DNA of 64,000 nt from Guillardia theta CCMP2712 (taxonomy: Eukaryota > Cryptophyceae > Pyrenomonadales > Geminigeraceae): assembly GCF_000315625.1 (NCBI RefSeq), contig NW_005434656.1, positions 1 to 64,000 of the forward strand. Reading direction: 5' to 3'. The position numbers were made by a program, and so were the translations under genes. Every line of letters starts with the position of its first letter. The stretch's first letter is position 1. Below, piece after piece: positions 22,518 to 34,662 of the stretch. The notes beneath the pieces were generated by a model. That model made no database searches, was not told the DNA's origin, and saw nothing but the letters and a program-made list of their open reading frames with translations.

Positions 22518-22847
22518 TTACTGTGCAGCCCTCTTCTTCTGGCTCTTTGCAACTCCGCCTTCACGGAAACCATTCTTGAACCTCCTGGGGAGAGTCTTGA
22601 GGTGTCGGCAGCGTCCAGTACCAGTGGTCCTGCGGCGTTGAGCCTTGGTAGCCCAGTTGTCTGCATCAAGGTGAGATGATTGTCCAACACAGAAACACAC
22701 CAATACATTTGCGCATGTGTTTGAAGGATATCCGCAGGCACCACAAGTGGACTTCTGGATATGATAGGCGGAGCGGCCACAACGTCTGCACAAGGTGTGC
22801 GTCTTGTTGTGGCGCTTACCGAAGCTTGCCGTACCCTTACCTACAAC
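22518..22847 (-). CDS. RPL37: 60S ribosomal protein L37 (eL37)
   Basis: The frame reads [37 protein letters not shown], then [19 protein letters not shown] and [11 protein letters not shown], ending KKRAAQ and TAA at 22518. These are the eL37 landmarks, with the CxxC...CxxC zinc finger complete. It is a component of the large cytosolic ribosomal subunit. Two oddities: the first exon with the initiator ATG lies upstream of 22847 and was not located, and the segment between YPS and NWATK carries about 15 extra codons that must hold an intron, but no GT..AG pair gives the usual KYNW junction. It may be a short 36-nt intron, a divergent insertion or a damaged copy. Confidence 0.8.
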   Translation of the reverse strand, partial: VVGKGTASFGKRHNKTHTLCRRCGRSAYHIQKSTCGACGYPSNTCANVLVCFCVGQSSHLDADNWATKAQRRRTTGTGRCRHLKTLPRRFKNGFREGGVAKSQKKRAAQ

Positions 22848-22859
22848 CTAAAAGGGAAA

Positions 22860-24762
22860 TGAGTTTCATGTCCTCAAGAATCCATCGATTATGAGTTTGT
22901 GCACAAGTTAGTAAGATATTGTCTCGAATTAACAAGAAACACAACATAGACATCGAGCTTGCATTACGTCAAGAGTTATCACGTCAAGAAATCTTCACGA
23001 GACGCTTCTACGCTTTTAGCCAAATACAATGCAACAGCTCTGCTCGCAAGATTCTCCACGATGAAATTAAGAAAATGTCAAACGAATCATTATAATTCCA
23101 GAGTACAAGCTCGAGGAGATAATGTTAAGGATAGAGAACATAGATAGATTCCCACCAGCCGACCTCAACACTACTGCACTAGCGAATAATAACATCCACC
23201 TCACATAGACTAGGCATCGGAAGTGAAACTTTCACACTCATGAACGCAAGAAAGAATGTCCCAAGAATGGTCATGCATTTTGTCATCGCCTCAAGCATCA
23301 AAGACAGCATTCATCGTCAATCTTCCAGCACGCGCTGCACATGTGCTTACCATTGCCGGTCCTCAGGAGCACTCCTATCGGCACGAGGCAGCCCAAAAAA
23401 AGAATTTTCCGTTACCCACCACATACTTCCAGTAACCACCGAGAAAAACTTCTCCACCTGAGTCCGGCAGGCCTGGCCGGGCCTTCCGGCCGACAGGCCC
23501 CGGGCAGGCGAGGTTGCTCAAGTCGGTGGGGGATGAGGGACAGGAAAATGCGACCAGCACTGCATGAGAGGAGTGTGGATGCGACATGCAGCATGCAAGG
23601 AGAGCAGGAGGATGAGAGAAAAGATGTGCATGCTATGGAGAGACAGAGAGGACAAGGAGAGTCGGTACACGTTCATAGGGCTGAATATCAAGTCTAGCTT
23701 CTATCACGATCAATCCATCAGCCCGCAATTCTCGCTTGCCCAAGTCTCGTGTGGTGGTACCTGAACTATGGTGCAGGAGTCTGAAGTGAGAGATGCAAGT
23801 GTCTCAGATTACTGGTTTCCAGGGAACATGCACATGCATTCACGGTAACTTGTCCAGCGAGAGAACATTTGAAGTCTGAAGAAATCAGAATGGGACTTTG
23901 GACGAAAATCAAGTTTCGATTTTATGTGTTGATCGCTTTAGTCACAGAGCCCGGATTTCTTGATGCAAATATAGCGGGAAACGTCGACACGAGTCTCTCT
24001 CCAAATCTTCTGGTGCTGTTCATGTGTTGTTGACTGCAACTTCCTGCATTTCTCGTGACAACTCTTTATGGCCGAAGTGAGAGGATTCTGACACCTCATC
24101 AGGGCACAAGATTCATTTGGCCTGATGTTTGGTCCGAAAGTCCGACAGGCTGCTTTCAAAAACTTACTTATTCAGAACGATCGTGTGCTCCTGCTTGCAT
24201 TCGGCTGCGGGGTGGTAGTAAAAGCATTGCGAATGTGGCTGGTTGGTTCGATTGCAGTTCTGGATTATGGAGCTCGTGCTTCAACCGAGTATTTTTATCC
24301 TTCTTGCTCTGGAGACTTGCTGACATCATGAACCAGATTAGAATATGTGTTTCATCCTGGAGGCGCGCAGAAAGCAAGAACAATAAGATTGTACTTGTAG
24401 CCTTTTAGATGTAAGTCACTTATGTCTCATGCAGCAACCTCCAGCACATTCAACGTCTCTAGATTCAATTGAGGTGCAGAGTGATCAAGTATTATGATAC
24501 AGAAATCGACTTGCACTGATGAATGCTTCGTAGCAAACCAAATTGTCAGGGCCATTGCACTCATTTTCTTTGGGCGACTTGAATGAGATGGACGGAATGG
24601 TTGATCTCTTGCAACTCAGTGATGTAATGTTGAGAAGCTCCATTTCTTGCGTAAAAGCAGGGAGATGAAGAAAATCGCAAACCGCTTTTCACCACCAAAG
24701 CCCACACATCTGGAAAGGTAGACTTAGCGTTTCCTACAATCTGAACCAACTTGTACCACTAG
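22860..24762. other. No convincing gene, about 1.9 kb
   Basis: Possible first exon of L37 near the left edge. A GC-rich palindromic patch lies at 23460-23530 (ccggcaggcctggccgggccttccggccgacaggc character). A hydrophobic frame at 24125-24320 (LLLAFGCGVVVKALRMWLVG) could be the first exon of the gene at 24763 onward, encoding a membrane helix, but no join was established. Confidence 0.3.
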
Positions 24763-26640
24763 GTCCCCGAGTACGAAGTTCTCCTGGATTGCTTGCCTAA
24801 CGGAGTGACACCTGAAAAAGTTCAGGTGCTATATCGACCTTAGATTTCCTATGGGGTTTTCCTGTTCCTGATCGAACTTTGCTTTAGGTTGTTCTTCACC
24901 GGAAATATTGCAGAACTCGTCATCCAGATGTAGAGAAAGGTATGAACATGACGTATCCTTTGAGTCAAAGATCTGAGCGTGTCTTAATGGAAGGAATCGA
25001 AGATCAATGGCAGAGCCTGACGACAAAAGAGCCTCGCCTTTGGTGGTAAAGACTGCTGTTATGTTGATCGATCTTCGGTGAATTGTTGTGGATGGAAGGT
25101 ACGACGGCACTTTGTTCCGGCTAGCTTCTGCTCAGAGGTGATGATTGTCCGCATAGATATGTCCCAAACACAGCTTTGATCGTTTGAAGCTGTGTACTGA
25201 TTACAGTTGTGCCAGGTGGAAGGATATTGACGGATCGCAAGAAGTAAACATGTCTTCTATTCCTGTTCTGTCTGACACGAGCAGGTGAAACTCGAATGTG
25301 GAGTAACTCGCTATCGAAGCTTCTTGGGCACCAACATGTCACCTAACTGGTCTACTTCACCGTAGTTTTCAATCCCTTCAGCTTCTCATGTTCTGGTTCA
25401 GGGCAAAAATTCCGGAAGTGCACATGTCGGATCCTTTGAGTTGTTTTGTACGCCTATTTGTCCTTTAGGGAGTGGTTCTGATGCTGCTGACTAGGTGTTG
25501 GTACATTCCTCCGACGACCAGGTCATGTTTGTACAGCGCAAGGATCCAATTCTTGGTTCCAGGTGGACTTCTTTTCCTACTATCAATCGTGAACCGTCAA
25601 TCTACAGCATTTCACTTCCTGGAGGACATCTCAGTGCTGATCGAGCAGGAATCTTTGACTCCATGGTTGAGGTTTTACAACCGATCTTCTCATTCTTCAG
25701 ATATCTGACATTCATTTAGGTGCCCATCCCTGGATACATAGGGCACGAAATTATCTGCATGCTCGATTATTCTATCTGGCCAGGCAAAAACCTTGCTGCC
25801 ATGGCATTGTCTTGTTTGCGACTGCTGCTCTGCCTCTTGTTCACTTTGCCATGTCCAAGAAGCACTTCTTGTGCATCTTGTCTCTCTACTCCATCTTTGC
25901 TGAAATGAATTCTAACTCAGGAAGTGAAAAGTGGAAACCGTCGATGAGAAATGGAGTTGAAAGCCCACGACCGTATTCGAAAGTGATCACCGAACTCTTT
26001 TCTTGCCCCTTAAGGTCTCTTCTATGCATTGCTCATGTATCTTGTATCTTCCTCCAAAGGATTCTTGACTCCCTCTCTCCATTTCCCTCGTCTGATCTCT
26101 CCCTTTGGCTATGACCTCATCGTTCTTCCTGGAAATCTCCAGCTCCCGCTTCTCTTCTTTCAGCACCTCATGATTGCGAGCAGAGAGGCGAATGGGGATC
26201 TTGGACTCAAGTCAAACGACTTCTTTGAGCTTCCCCTGATGCTGGGCATAGCCAAAGTTCGTAAATGGAGGAGATAGGTGAGTCATCCTGTAACTTTCGA
26301 TGCAGAGCTCAAGAAATCGCACGATCGCTGCTGTTTTCTATCTAGCGACGCATTTAACAGCTGAAGAGATCAAAGAGAAACACAGTCAGTCAGCACTGCC
26401 TCACTCCTGCAGGTGCATCTCCATCTCCGACAAGGTCTCAAGCACTCTCCTGTCTGTGTTTCCTCATTCTTATCGCGCTCCCCCTCTTGTGTTCAGGATG
26501 CGCTGCCAACCCTCGACCTGGACTTGCAGCCTTGTTGCAGGTGGAGCTGAGGATGTGGCAAGCTCGATCTCACTTGCACTCTTAGAGCTGCTCTGTATCT
26601 GTTTGCTCAATATTTGAGGACCCATCGAGGTACGGAAAGT
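24763..26640 (+). CDS. Unidentified spliced gene, probable membrane protein
   Basis: A chain of short exons with in-frame joins: 24763-24825 (VPEYEVLLDCLPNGVTPEKV), 24888-24939 (VVLHRKYCRTRHPDVEK) and 25014-25077 (DDKRASPLVVKTAVMLIDLR). A second chain starts at about 25495 (VHSSDDQVMFVQRKDPILG, then ISLPGGHLSADRAGIFDSMV, then VPIPGYIGHEIICMLDYSIW). Hydrophobic stretches follow at 25800-26280. I do not recognise the family; a multi-subunit ER enzyme component would fit, but that is a guess. The exon limits between 25080-25490 and after 25790 are unresolved, and this may be the 5' part of the gene that follows. Confidence 0.35.
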
Positions 26641-26649
26641 TTTGCTCGT

Positions 26650-27879
26650 TGTTTACTGACTGCACCAAAGGAGCTCACGTGCGAAATGGGGGGGGCATAA
26701 CGGATCTGAAGCAAGACGGAGAGGAGATGACAAGCTTTCCGAGCAAAGGAACATACCTCCGCGAAGCCGAAGGAAGAGGGCGAAGCATGCAGAAGAATCA
26801 ATTTGCTGTTTTTAGCAACAAGAGTGAAGACCCGGGAGAAGCAGTAGTCGAGGAGGGCAGCCTGAGTGTCGCAGATGTCAGATCTCTTTCTCCGAGACAT
26901 CTCGATGCAGTGAAGTACAGCAACTTGCAGGTGAACGAATCTAATGAGTTGTGAAACTCTTTACACCTAGACAACAGTACAAATACGGGTTTCAAGACGA
27001 TTCCGAGATAGAAAAAGTTTTTCAAGAGAAGAAGGGAAAATGGCAACGAAGCCCTTACGACGATGACGATGACGATGACGATTATGCTTTCCTGCCTCGG
27101 CAATCATCGATGATGGCTCAAGAGTTCAAAGGTAATTTCAATCGTTCTGAGCTCGTGGAGGCCCTCTACTGGTGGTTGTCTGTCTATCAGGTAAGCTGCA
27201 AAATTTTCATCTAGTTGCCATTTCCATCTCATTAATCTGAGTCACTTTCTTGTCCTGGTCTCAGTTTGTTGGTGTTGATCATCAATAGTCTCTCACTACA
27301 TTTCTGCAAGGATCCTGTCGTGATCGAACGAGCTCTAGTCCAGCTGAAGCTTCATTCGCTCGTCAGCCAAGGAGAGCAGCTCTCCACTGAGCAGATGGTA
27401 GCTGTGTTAGAGGTGAGATACTGAGCTCACTCGTCGACCAACGCTCTTGACATGTTTTTTCAGCGTCGACTTGCGATTCTAGACGGACAAAATTTCGATT
27501 CTTCGGACAGTACGGAGTCCTCCTCCTCCTCCTCCTCTTCGTCTTCTTCCTCCTCTTCTCACTCCTCGCGAGCCTCGAAGTATTGGTTGGCAAGGAGCAT
27601 GCAGGTGTCTTGTGCTTCGTTCTACCCTGAGGATCTGATATGAATGTGCAGCGACAGAGAGAGCGCCAGTTGCTCACCGTGAGACAGATGCGACCTCTTC
27701 GTTCAACTCACTTTGATGCGACAGGAGATGCGCCTGAAACGAAGATTGAAAAACAAACAGAAAGAACTCGAGGTTGGTGGTTTTGATTGCTCAAGATTCC
27801 ACGACAAAGTGACTTCCCTTAGCGTAAGGAACAGCAAAAAATCGACAAGAAGGAGAGAGATCGCCGCCGTCGACAGTAA
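26650..27879 (+). CDS. Unidentified gene with Asp run, Ser tract and basic C terminus
   Basis: Exons join in frame: about 26650-26930, 26978-27190, 27311-27412, 27464-27604, 27652-27678, 27725-27772 and 27823-27879 with TAA. The protein has a hydrophilic N part, an eight-Asp run encoded by gacgat repeats, a helical core (FNRSELVEALYWWLSVYQ, then DPVVIERALVQLKLHSLVS), a Ser tract of about 17 residues, and a very basic Arg/Lys/Gln-rich end that would form a single helix. No family recognised. The true start is not fixed: the first exon has no obvious leading ATG and may continue from the exons upstream. The Ser and Asp tracts look like repeat expansions within coding sequence. Confidence 0.5.
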
Positions 27880-28764
27880 ACCTATTGATCTCATTCTCAA
27901 TGCTCTAGTGGGCAAGAAAACGATTTCTCTTTGCTTCTGCTTTCAATCTCCACTTGTAAAGAAGGCTCAATCATCATAGGGAAATTCTATTTTTTCATCT
28001 TCTTTGTGTTAAGAGACACAATTGTTTGCAACGTAATGCGCTTATGATAACATGGAAACACCTTCAAAAACAGCATCGATACCTGGGTTCATCTTCCGGA
28101 CCGAAATCAATGTCAAATGTGTTTGTTTCGCCTTCATGCTAATCCTATTACATCTTTCTTGTCTCGCTTTAAAGCGGCTAACACCCATCATCGGCAGCAT
28201 TTTCTCCTCATAAAATTCTTTTGAGATTCTCACTTGAATCTAGTGTTGCTGCCAAAAGCGATGGGGCCTGGCCTGATAGTCGAAGCCTTCCCTTGCCCGA
28301 TCTGATGTCAAGATCGCACACTGCAGCAGGTACCTACTTGTTTCTATTCAGAACTTGAGTCTCGGTAGCAGAGCGTTGAGCGATACAAGCAGGAGCATGT
28401 CAGCATACAGGCTCTCGTATATGCCCCTGTTCGTCAAGGTCGGCACCGAGTGATAGTATATGAGGGGTGGGGTAGTTTTGAGATGCAGTACCGGTGGTGG
28501 GGGGAGAGCGTTGCTGTTGTTGAGTACGTGATGCAGTTCAAGGCCATGAAGTAGAGGGTGATAACAATGCGAGAATGAACAATGAGGATGAGAATGAAAA
28601 CATTGAAAACGAATCAGATTGCCTCAAACGTTGAAAATGACAATGTTACGAAGCGGGATTCTTGTATATAAGAGATCTCCACGGAAATGCCAACAGCGTT
28701 GTCTACAGCAGGATTCAAGTCAGCAACGAATTGGTGATTGAAGGTCATTGAGGGGTGCAGGACA
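27880..28764. other. Intergenic region
   Basis: Nothing recognisable. Possible 3' end of the upstream gene and promoter of the IQ-repeat gene. Confidence 0.4.
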
Positions 28765-31700
28765 ATGTCCGAGATGCAATACTTAGCATCTCTCAAACGT
28801 GTGATGTCGGAAAGATCTAAGAAAGAGAAACAAATCCCTTCCGTTGCATATCAGGCCGCTGGGCGACCAGACAACATGGTGCTAGGCAGAGAGCAGGGAG
28901 TTAGGGTTTCTACTTCTTCACATTTGGCAGACCGTTACTATCCATACAGCAAGGATGCTGCTATGACTCGCAGCGGTGTAGAAGGAAAGCAGAGAAAGGC
29001 ATCTTCGAGATACAACGACAGCCTGATGTTGGTAGTTCCGATTTTGAACAAGCGAGCACACAAGTTTCTGGGTCCGGTGAGATCCGGCTATGCTGAATGC
29101 AATGCGCTGTTTGAAGACAGTTTGCGGAACCAGAACATGTCTCATTGCGATGCAATCTTAAAGTGCACAGCAGCCTTGGTCGAAGAACTCTCATATGATT
29201 CCGACCATGTGGTAAGAAGCATTCAGCTCATGAATCAAGCTCGTTTCTACTTCGCGACGGGCGAACAAGTGGAGGTACTCTCTTTTTTGTTCTTGAAGAG
29301 TGAATGACTGTGCGTTAGTGGCAGATTGGAGAGCTGCTTCAACGATCCTGCGTGTTCGCCGATTGCAGCAATGACATGTTATGCAAAGCTTGCTCTTCCT
29401 GTAACCTCGCCTTCTTTCAAAGTCTGATCAACGACCATAAAGCTGCATATGAGCACTCCAACAAAGCCATGTCATGTGCGACGGATCCCTGCTGTCTGAC
29501 TAGCGATGAGTTTGTAGACTCACAGGAGGTGAGGGGGAGAGCTGCGAGGCGTGACCTAACGCGAGCTGAAGGTGTGCTGGAGAGTAATGACAGCCGCGTC
29601 GCTGGTGCAGGGCAGAGCGTTGCTTTACTGGGGGGAGGACTTCATAGGGGTGTATGAACGGGCATGGAACTATGCAAGCAAGTTGTCAGACAAGTTTGAA
29701 GTCTTGAAGAGCAGAATGAGGGAAGAGTACCTGACTGCTCTCCGTGCTGAGTCAGCCAGAATCTCGTCGTTCAGAGCAAGGAAAAACCCTCTCCGGCAGA
29801 TTTTCTCGCACCCTTTCGACGGCTTCTTGGTGAGAATGCACAAGGAAGAGAAGAGGGAAGTTTCTCTCCCCTTGCACAGCAAGTTGGTTCTCACCTTGGC
29901 CGTCGCCAACGCCAACATACTGCAAAACGCTCAAAGGTGCCACATTGCAAGGTCAAAACTGAGAAGTTTGAAAGGAATGAATCCAAATCTCGCCTTTGCA
30001 GCAAGCAAGTTGTAAGTTTGTTTCCTCTCCTCTTCATCGTTTCTTTGACTTTCTGTCAAGACAAAATGTTTTCAGGGCTCATTTGAGCAAGCACAAGTGT
30101 CAGAATGCTTTGCTCAAGCGTAGAAGCCGTTCTGCCCTTTTTCTTCAGAAACGAGTTACTGAAAAATTGTTTGAAATGACCTTGTCGAGACGGCTTGTGC
30201 TGCAGCAACGTAACAAGTTCGGTTTCGGCAACGGTTCGCGGTTACAGCCTGGGCGACTTGTGCCAAGAAGCCTCGAACAGATGCTGCTGAATCTTTGGGA
30301 TCCGTCGGTAGAAATGCGACAGACAGAGCTTGCAAGTCTCTTCCTCATGAGCGGAATGTCTGCAAGAGACTTTCAAGAGTTTTGTGATCATGCAGCAACA
30401 CCGACACTGAAAGACAAGCGAGCCAAGAGTAATGCCGTTGACCACGCCCTTGAGCTCTTCGCTCGTACCTTGACACTCCAAGATAGAAACGCTATAAGAG
30501 AGGCTCACGCGATATTCCGCCACTCTGATACCAACGGACAAGGTGAAAGCAGTTGTCCTCGGACCGTCTTGTCCCAAACTGACCTCCCATCAGGAAGCGT
30601 CTCGTTCTTGCAATGTCGACAGGTGCTGCAGACATTTGGCTACTCAGATGGTGAGATCGAGCGGGGGATAGATGATGTTGTCAGTTGGTATGGCATTGAG
30701 AGCTTCGAGATGGTCATGCACCCTCACTTCCTCGACCTGTATGTTTCTGTCTCTTCCAACCTGGTTCATGTCAGCTCCTCTCCAAGTGACGTGCCTTCCC
30801 CACCCCTGTACGCCCCCTCGTTCCTCCTACCCTCTGCTGCCTCTGCTGCCTTTACGTTGGGAAGTGCATGGAAGGCCACTCTAGCCAGGAGAAGGTAAGG
30901 TTGAAAGGCAGCCATGTTTGAGGTTGAAAGGTACACAGGTTATGCGAGCGAATGCAAAAGCATGTCACTCGTCTGGGGCTTGGAAAGGCGTTAAGAGACC
31001 TGCCTGCAATGGTGATCCTTAAGCAAGCACCTGTTCTCGTATCATGATGCGGTGTGAACAGAGAAATGACAAGTTCATGAGGGAGTCTTGTGCGTCCACC
31101 ATCAGTCGGTCTGTTCGATCATTCCTAGCACGTGAGCAAAGGAAGGAGGCTGTTTCGTCTGCTAATGTTTGAGCAGGTAAAACTATCATGCGTCTTCGCC
31201 TTTCAAGACCGCACACGTTGCTTGTACGTCTGAAGTGGCACCAAGAAAGCGCTGCTAGCAGAATACAGAAATGGTGGATGAATCTGGGAGAGAAACAACT
31301 TTTTCTACGCAAGAGAAGAGAGAGTGAGGACAGGCAAAGATTGTGATGGTCGAGTGACTTTCGATCGCAGGATCAGCGATGCTTCTCTGCCATTTCTTCT
31401 CTTTTGTGGTGGCCAAGCAGAAGCTGCTTGACGCCAAGAGACATCATGCAGCCAGAGTTATCCAGCTCCTCGCCATTCGCGCCAGCTTCCTCCTGTCACG
31501 AACGATGGTGCGGCAAAAGTTTGCAGCTATTCGTCTTCAATCGGCGTACCGTCAGCACCTCTCGCGCAAGGACCTCACTCGCGTCGCAACAAGAAACAAG
31601 CAGGAGCGCAAACTCCGCGAGGTCGCAGAGGAGCATGCAGCTTGCCGTATCTCGTCAGCATGGCGATGCAGAAGAAGCCGGAAAGAGAAACGGGAGCTCG

Positions 31701-32212
31701 AGCAAGAAAATGCCGCTCGTTCACTTGCCAGGCAGTGGCAAATCCACAAGTCAAAGATGCAACTGCTGCAACTGCAGCGGGATCAGCGGATGAGCAGAGA
31801 AAATGGACGCGCGCGAGACTTGCAGGGCGCCTGGCGGTCGCACGTTGCGAGGAGAAGATTCGCGAAAGCACAAGAGCACAGACAGCTGATGCAGAGAGCC
31901 GCGGAGACGCTGCAAGCGAGGTTCCGATCAGCGCGTGCTCGCACAAGGCTGGTGCGAAGGTTGGAAGGCACAGAAGCAGCGACGAGGATCCAGCAGAACT
32001 TTCGCTGCCATGGGAGGAGGCGAATAGCCGCCAAGATGAAAGCAGCGATGGAGATGGTGTGGAGGTTTAGGATGCAACAAGCAAGACGACAGCTGATGAG
32101 CATGTATCTCGACGACCTCATCCTTCACCTCGCTGACTCTCTCCGCGTCCCTCAACAGTCAGTCTGCTTGCATTGCCTGATGACTCTCGCACATAGCAGA
32201 GGAGAAGATTGA
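28765..32212 (+). CDS. EF-hand and multi-IQ-motif protein
   Basis: ATG 28765 (MSEMQYLASLKRVMSERSKK). The N-terminal third has helical repeats with TPR-like spacing (SIQLMNQARFYFATGEQVE, SLINDHKAAYEHSNKAMSC). A canonical EF-hand loop, D-T-N-G-Q-G-S-V-S-F, is made by splicing across an intron near 30542-30594, followed by the helix CRQVLQTFGYSDGEIERGID. From about 31050 to 32210 come about nine IQ-like motifs (AASRIQKWW, AARVIQLLAIRASF, FAAIRLQSAYRQHLSRK, LQGAWRSHVARRRF, AAETLQARFRSARART, AATRIQQNFRCHGRRR). IQ motifs bind calmodulin or centrin. Well supported joins include 29274 to the exon starting ATTGGAG and 30013 to GGCTCATTTG. The layout suggests a long calcium-responsive scaffold of flagellum, basal body or cortex; that role is inference. 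Confidence 0.7.
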
Positions 32213-33176
32213 GAGTGAGTTCGGCATTGTTGTACATATACATATCATGTTGTAGTATCTAAAAAGTACAGACGATTCAAGCATTGCGCCCCTAAGCACC
32301 ATCGAACTGTGCCGGCTCTCGGCTCAAGCGGGACTCTACAAAGATCATGTACCTCTCAAGCTTTGTCAGCTTCTCCCCCATCCTCGCGAGTCTGAACTTG
32401 GCTGATTCCTCTGCTCGAGCGTCAGCCGACCTGAGTGACCTCCTCCGACCTCACCGAACACATTGATCACATGCGAACACTCCAGCAGCTTGTGCTGCAC
32501 CGCGTTGTGAAAATTGTCCTCCTCCCACATCTTTCCCATGCTCATCTGTGATAGGTCACAAGGCGAAGTTTGCTACAGCCTGACGCTGACTCTCCCTCTT
32601 GTCCCTGTTTCATCATTTTCATGTCACCGCAATCGATGCACACACATGCACCCTCCTTCCTCCTTGCAGCACCTAAACCCTATTCTCCACGCCCCCCTCT
32701 CCTCTCTTCGCATCCAACCATCCTTTCCTCTTCCCTTGTCCTTCCCTCGCCCCCCGCCCTCCCCAACCATTTCGCACACCATTCCCCTTCACTCAGCCTG
32801 GCCCTCCGCCTCACTAGTGGAGGCGCAAACCACAGATGCGAATAGGATTCGGGCATGCGATGCCTACCAGCAAGGGTGGGGGGGGGGGGGTGGGGCAGGA
32901 GGCGAGGAGCTTGGGGAGAAGTATTGCTTGGGTCTATGTGTGCCCGCGATGGTGGCGGGAGGATAGGTGATTGAGAAGGAGAGGGAGGGCGGGATGAGAG
33001 AGAAAGCCAGGAAGAGAGGGAGAGGGTGAGGGAGAGGGAGAGGGTGAGGGTGACGGTGACGGTGAGGGTGAGGGTGAGGGATGGGTGTACATGGGGAGAT
33101 GGATGAGTTTGAGCATATATCTACCGTATGGTGCCAAGTCTAATTGTTGGATCAGAGCTCTTCGTCATGCCGGCTC
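32213..33176. repeat. Low-complexity intergenic region
   Basis: C-rich tract around 32670-32800, a run of 12 G at 32879-32890, and a purine hexamer-like repeat at about 33010-33085 (gagggt/gacggt units of six bases). Reading frames here (Pro/Ser-rich on minus) follow the repeats. It may act as a G-rich structure near the promoter of the next gene. Confidence 0.7.
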
Positions 33177-34595
33177 ATCTCAAAGTTTTTGCTTTCCTGC
33201 TCCTTGTCTGCCATGCAGGCTGCTCAGCTCCTCTCCCGAACGAAGGGCTCAAGCAACGTGAGAGGACATGCTTGTGGGGAATGACGATGCTCATCTGCTT
33301 GCAGCCTCCATGGAGGAAATTTTCGACGAGAACAGAAATGCGAGGCCTGAGTTCAGCGAGATGATGGGGTCAACAGGACACCCTCTCAGGTTCCTCCCTG
33401 TCAACAGCTCGAGAGCCAGGCAAGCAGGACCGAGCCTTGCTCGTGTCTCACGTGCTCACCAGGTTCTATACCTGCCCCTACGCCTTCATTGCCGCGGGTC
33501 CAGGTTTGGGCATGGGCAAAGACCGACAGGCGCTGCGAGCGGCGAGAGTTTGTGGCTTGAAGATGAAGGAAAATCATGGGAAGGCCTCCGAGTCGACGCG
33601 TCCGACATCTCGACGAGCGATACTCGGGTGTGGCCTCGCGCTCTTGCTGGCAGGAGGAAGAGATGCTCTTGCTCTGCCTGACCAGACGTTGGTGAGGAGA
33701 GGAGAGGAGAGGAGGCAATGATTCCCCTGACGTCCTGCAAGCTGCAGGGGAGGCCGACTGAGTTGAGAGACAAGGAGTCATGCTTCATGTGGAATGGCGA
33801 GAAGAAGTAGCCTGAGCTTGAGATGACGCACCGAAATAACCTAGTACAGATGCACCTCATGCGTCAAGGCATGCGAAGAGTACAAGAAGACATTCAAGAA
33901 CCTTGACTGCACCAAGTGAGGTTGTGTGATCGAGTCCAGACCGTAAGGCTGGCACAGGCAATGCACTGTTGAGTATGGTTCAGCCAAACCGACGGATGAG
34001 GTCTGGTCTGTTTTTTGTTTCTCCTCCAGCTCCTCATGCTCCCCTACTGCTTTCCTCACCTCTCATCTTGTCGCAGGAAAGCATCAGCTTCAATGACTTC
34101 GTCGACCGCGTCAACGCGGTTCGTCCACATATTTGTGCTCTAGCCCTCTCACCACGTGCAGGGCTCAATAACGCGAGTAGACTTCTATGGACCCAACGGG
34201 GACAAGGTAAGAAGAGCAGGTGACATCGTTTCCGCTCTAGCAAAACTAGCGTGACAGGCCTACGCTGTCCTCTCCTCCGGTCAGTCGATTCGGATCGGCG
34301 AAGGCTTTCCCATCGGTCAGCGACGTGCATGTTGTCGTTGCGAATGCTGAATGATGAGACAGAGGTGGGTAACGAACAAAGTTCGCCGCTGCAGGTGAGA
34401 TGAGTCGATAAATTCCATCGTCTAAACTCTCGTCAGGTTGCGAGACTCCTCGCGCAGAAGCAGATCCCCTACAAGTTTCACTTCCTTGACAACTTCAAGT
34501 ATGACCCGAGCGAGACACGGCTTTCCGCTGACCTGGCCTTAGGTACCAACGTCAAGGATCTTTCTAGGGAACGCAGATCAGAGCTGCTAACATAG
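33177..34595 (+). CDS. Candidate thylakoid-lumen protein with a Tat-type presequence
   Basis: ATG 33177 opens a clear signal peptide (HLKVFAFLLLVCHAGCSA). Further along, frame 33430-33712 carries CPYAFIAAG, a basic stretch and then SRRAILGCGLALLLAGG followed by DALALPDQT: a twin-arginine motif, hydrophobic core and Ala-x-Ala cleavage site. Signal peptide, plastid transit peptide and lumenal Tat signal in series are what a lumen protein needs in a complex plastid. Downstream exons give TSCVKACEEYKKTFKNL, ESISFNDFVDRVNAV, GSITRVDFYGPNGDK, AYAVLSSGQSIRIGEGFPI and VARLLAQKQIPYKFHFLDNF, ending TAG 34595. The last part resembles the small N-terminal extracytoplasmic domain of FtsH. The exons between the signal peptide and the Tat segment (33240-33440) could not be joined with certainty. 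Confidence 0.55.
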
Positions 34596-34662
34596 CGAGT
34601 GCGATCTTGGAGTGAGTGAAGGAGAGCATTTGAGGAGAATTTATTGGCGCACTTGCATGCTC

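Noticed and set aside
24055-24408. Frame with a hydrophobic segment as an independent gene
   Set aside because: No family features and no splice continuity in either direction; kept only as a possible first exon.
32570-33140. Pro/Ser-rich frames
   Set aside because: They follow C-rich and hexamer repeats and appear on both strands.
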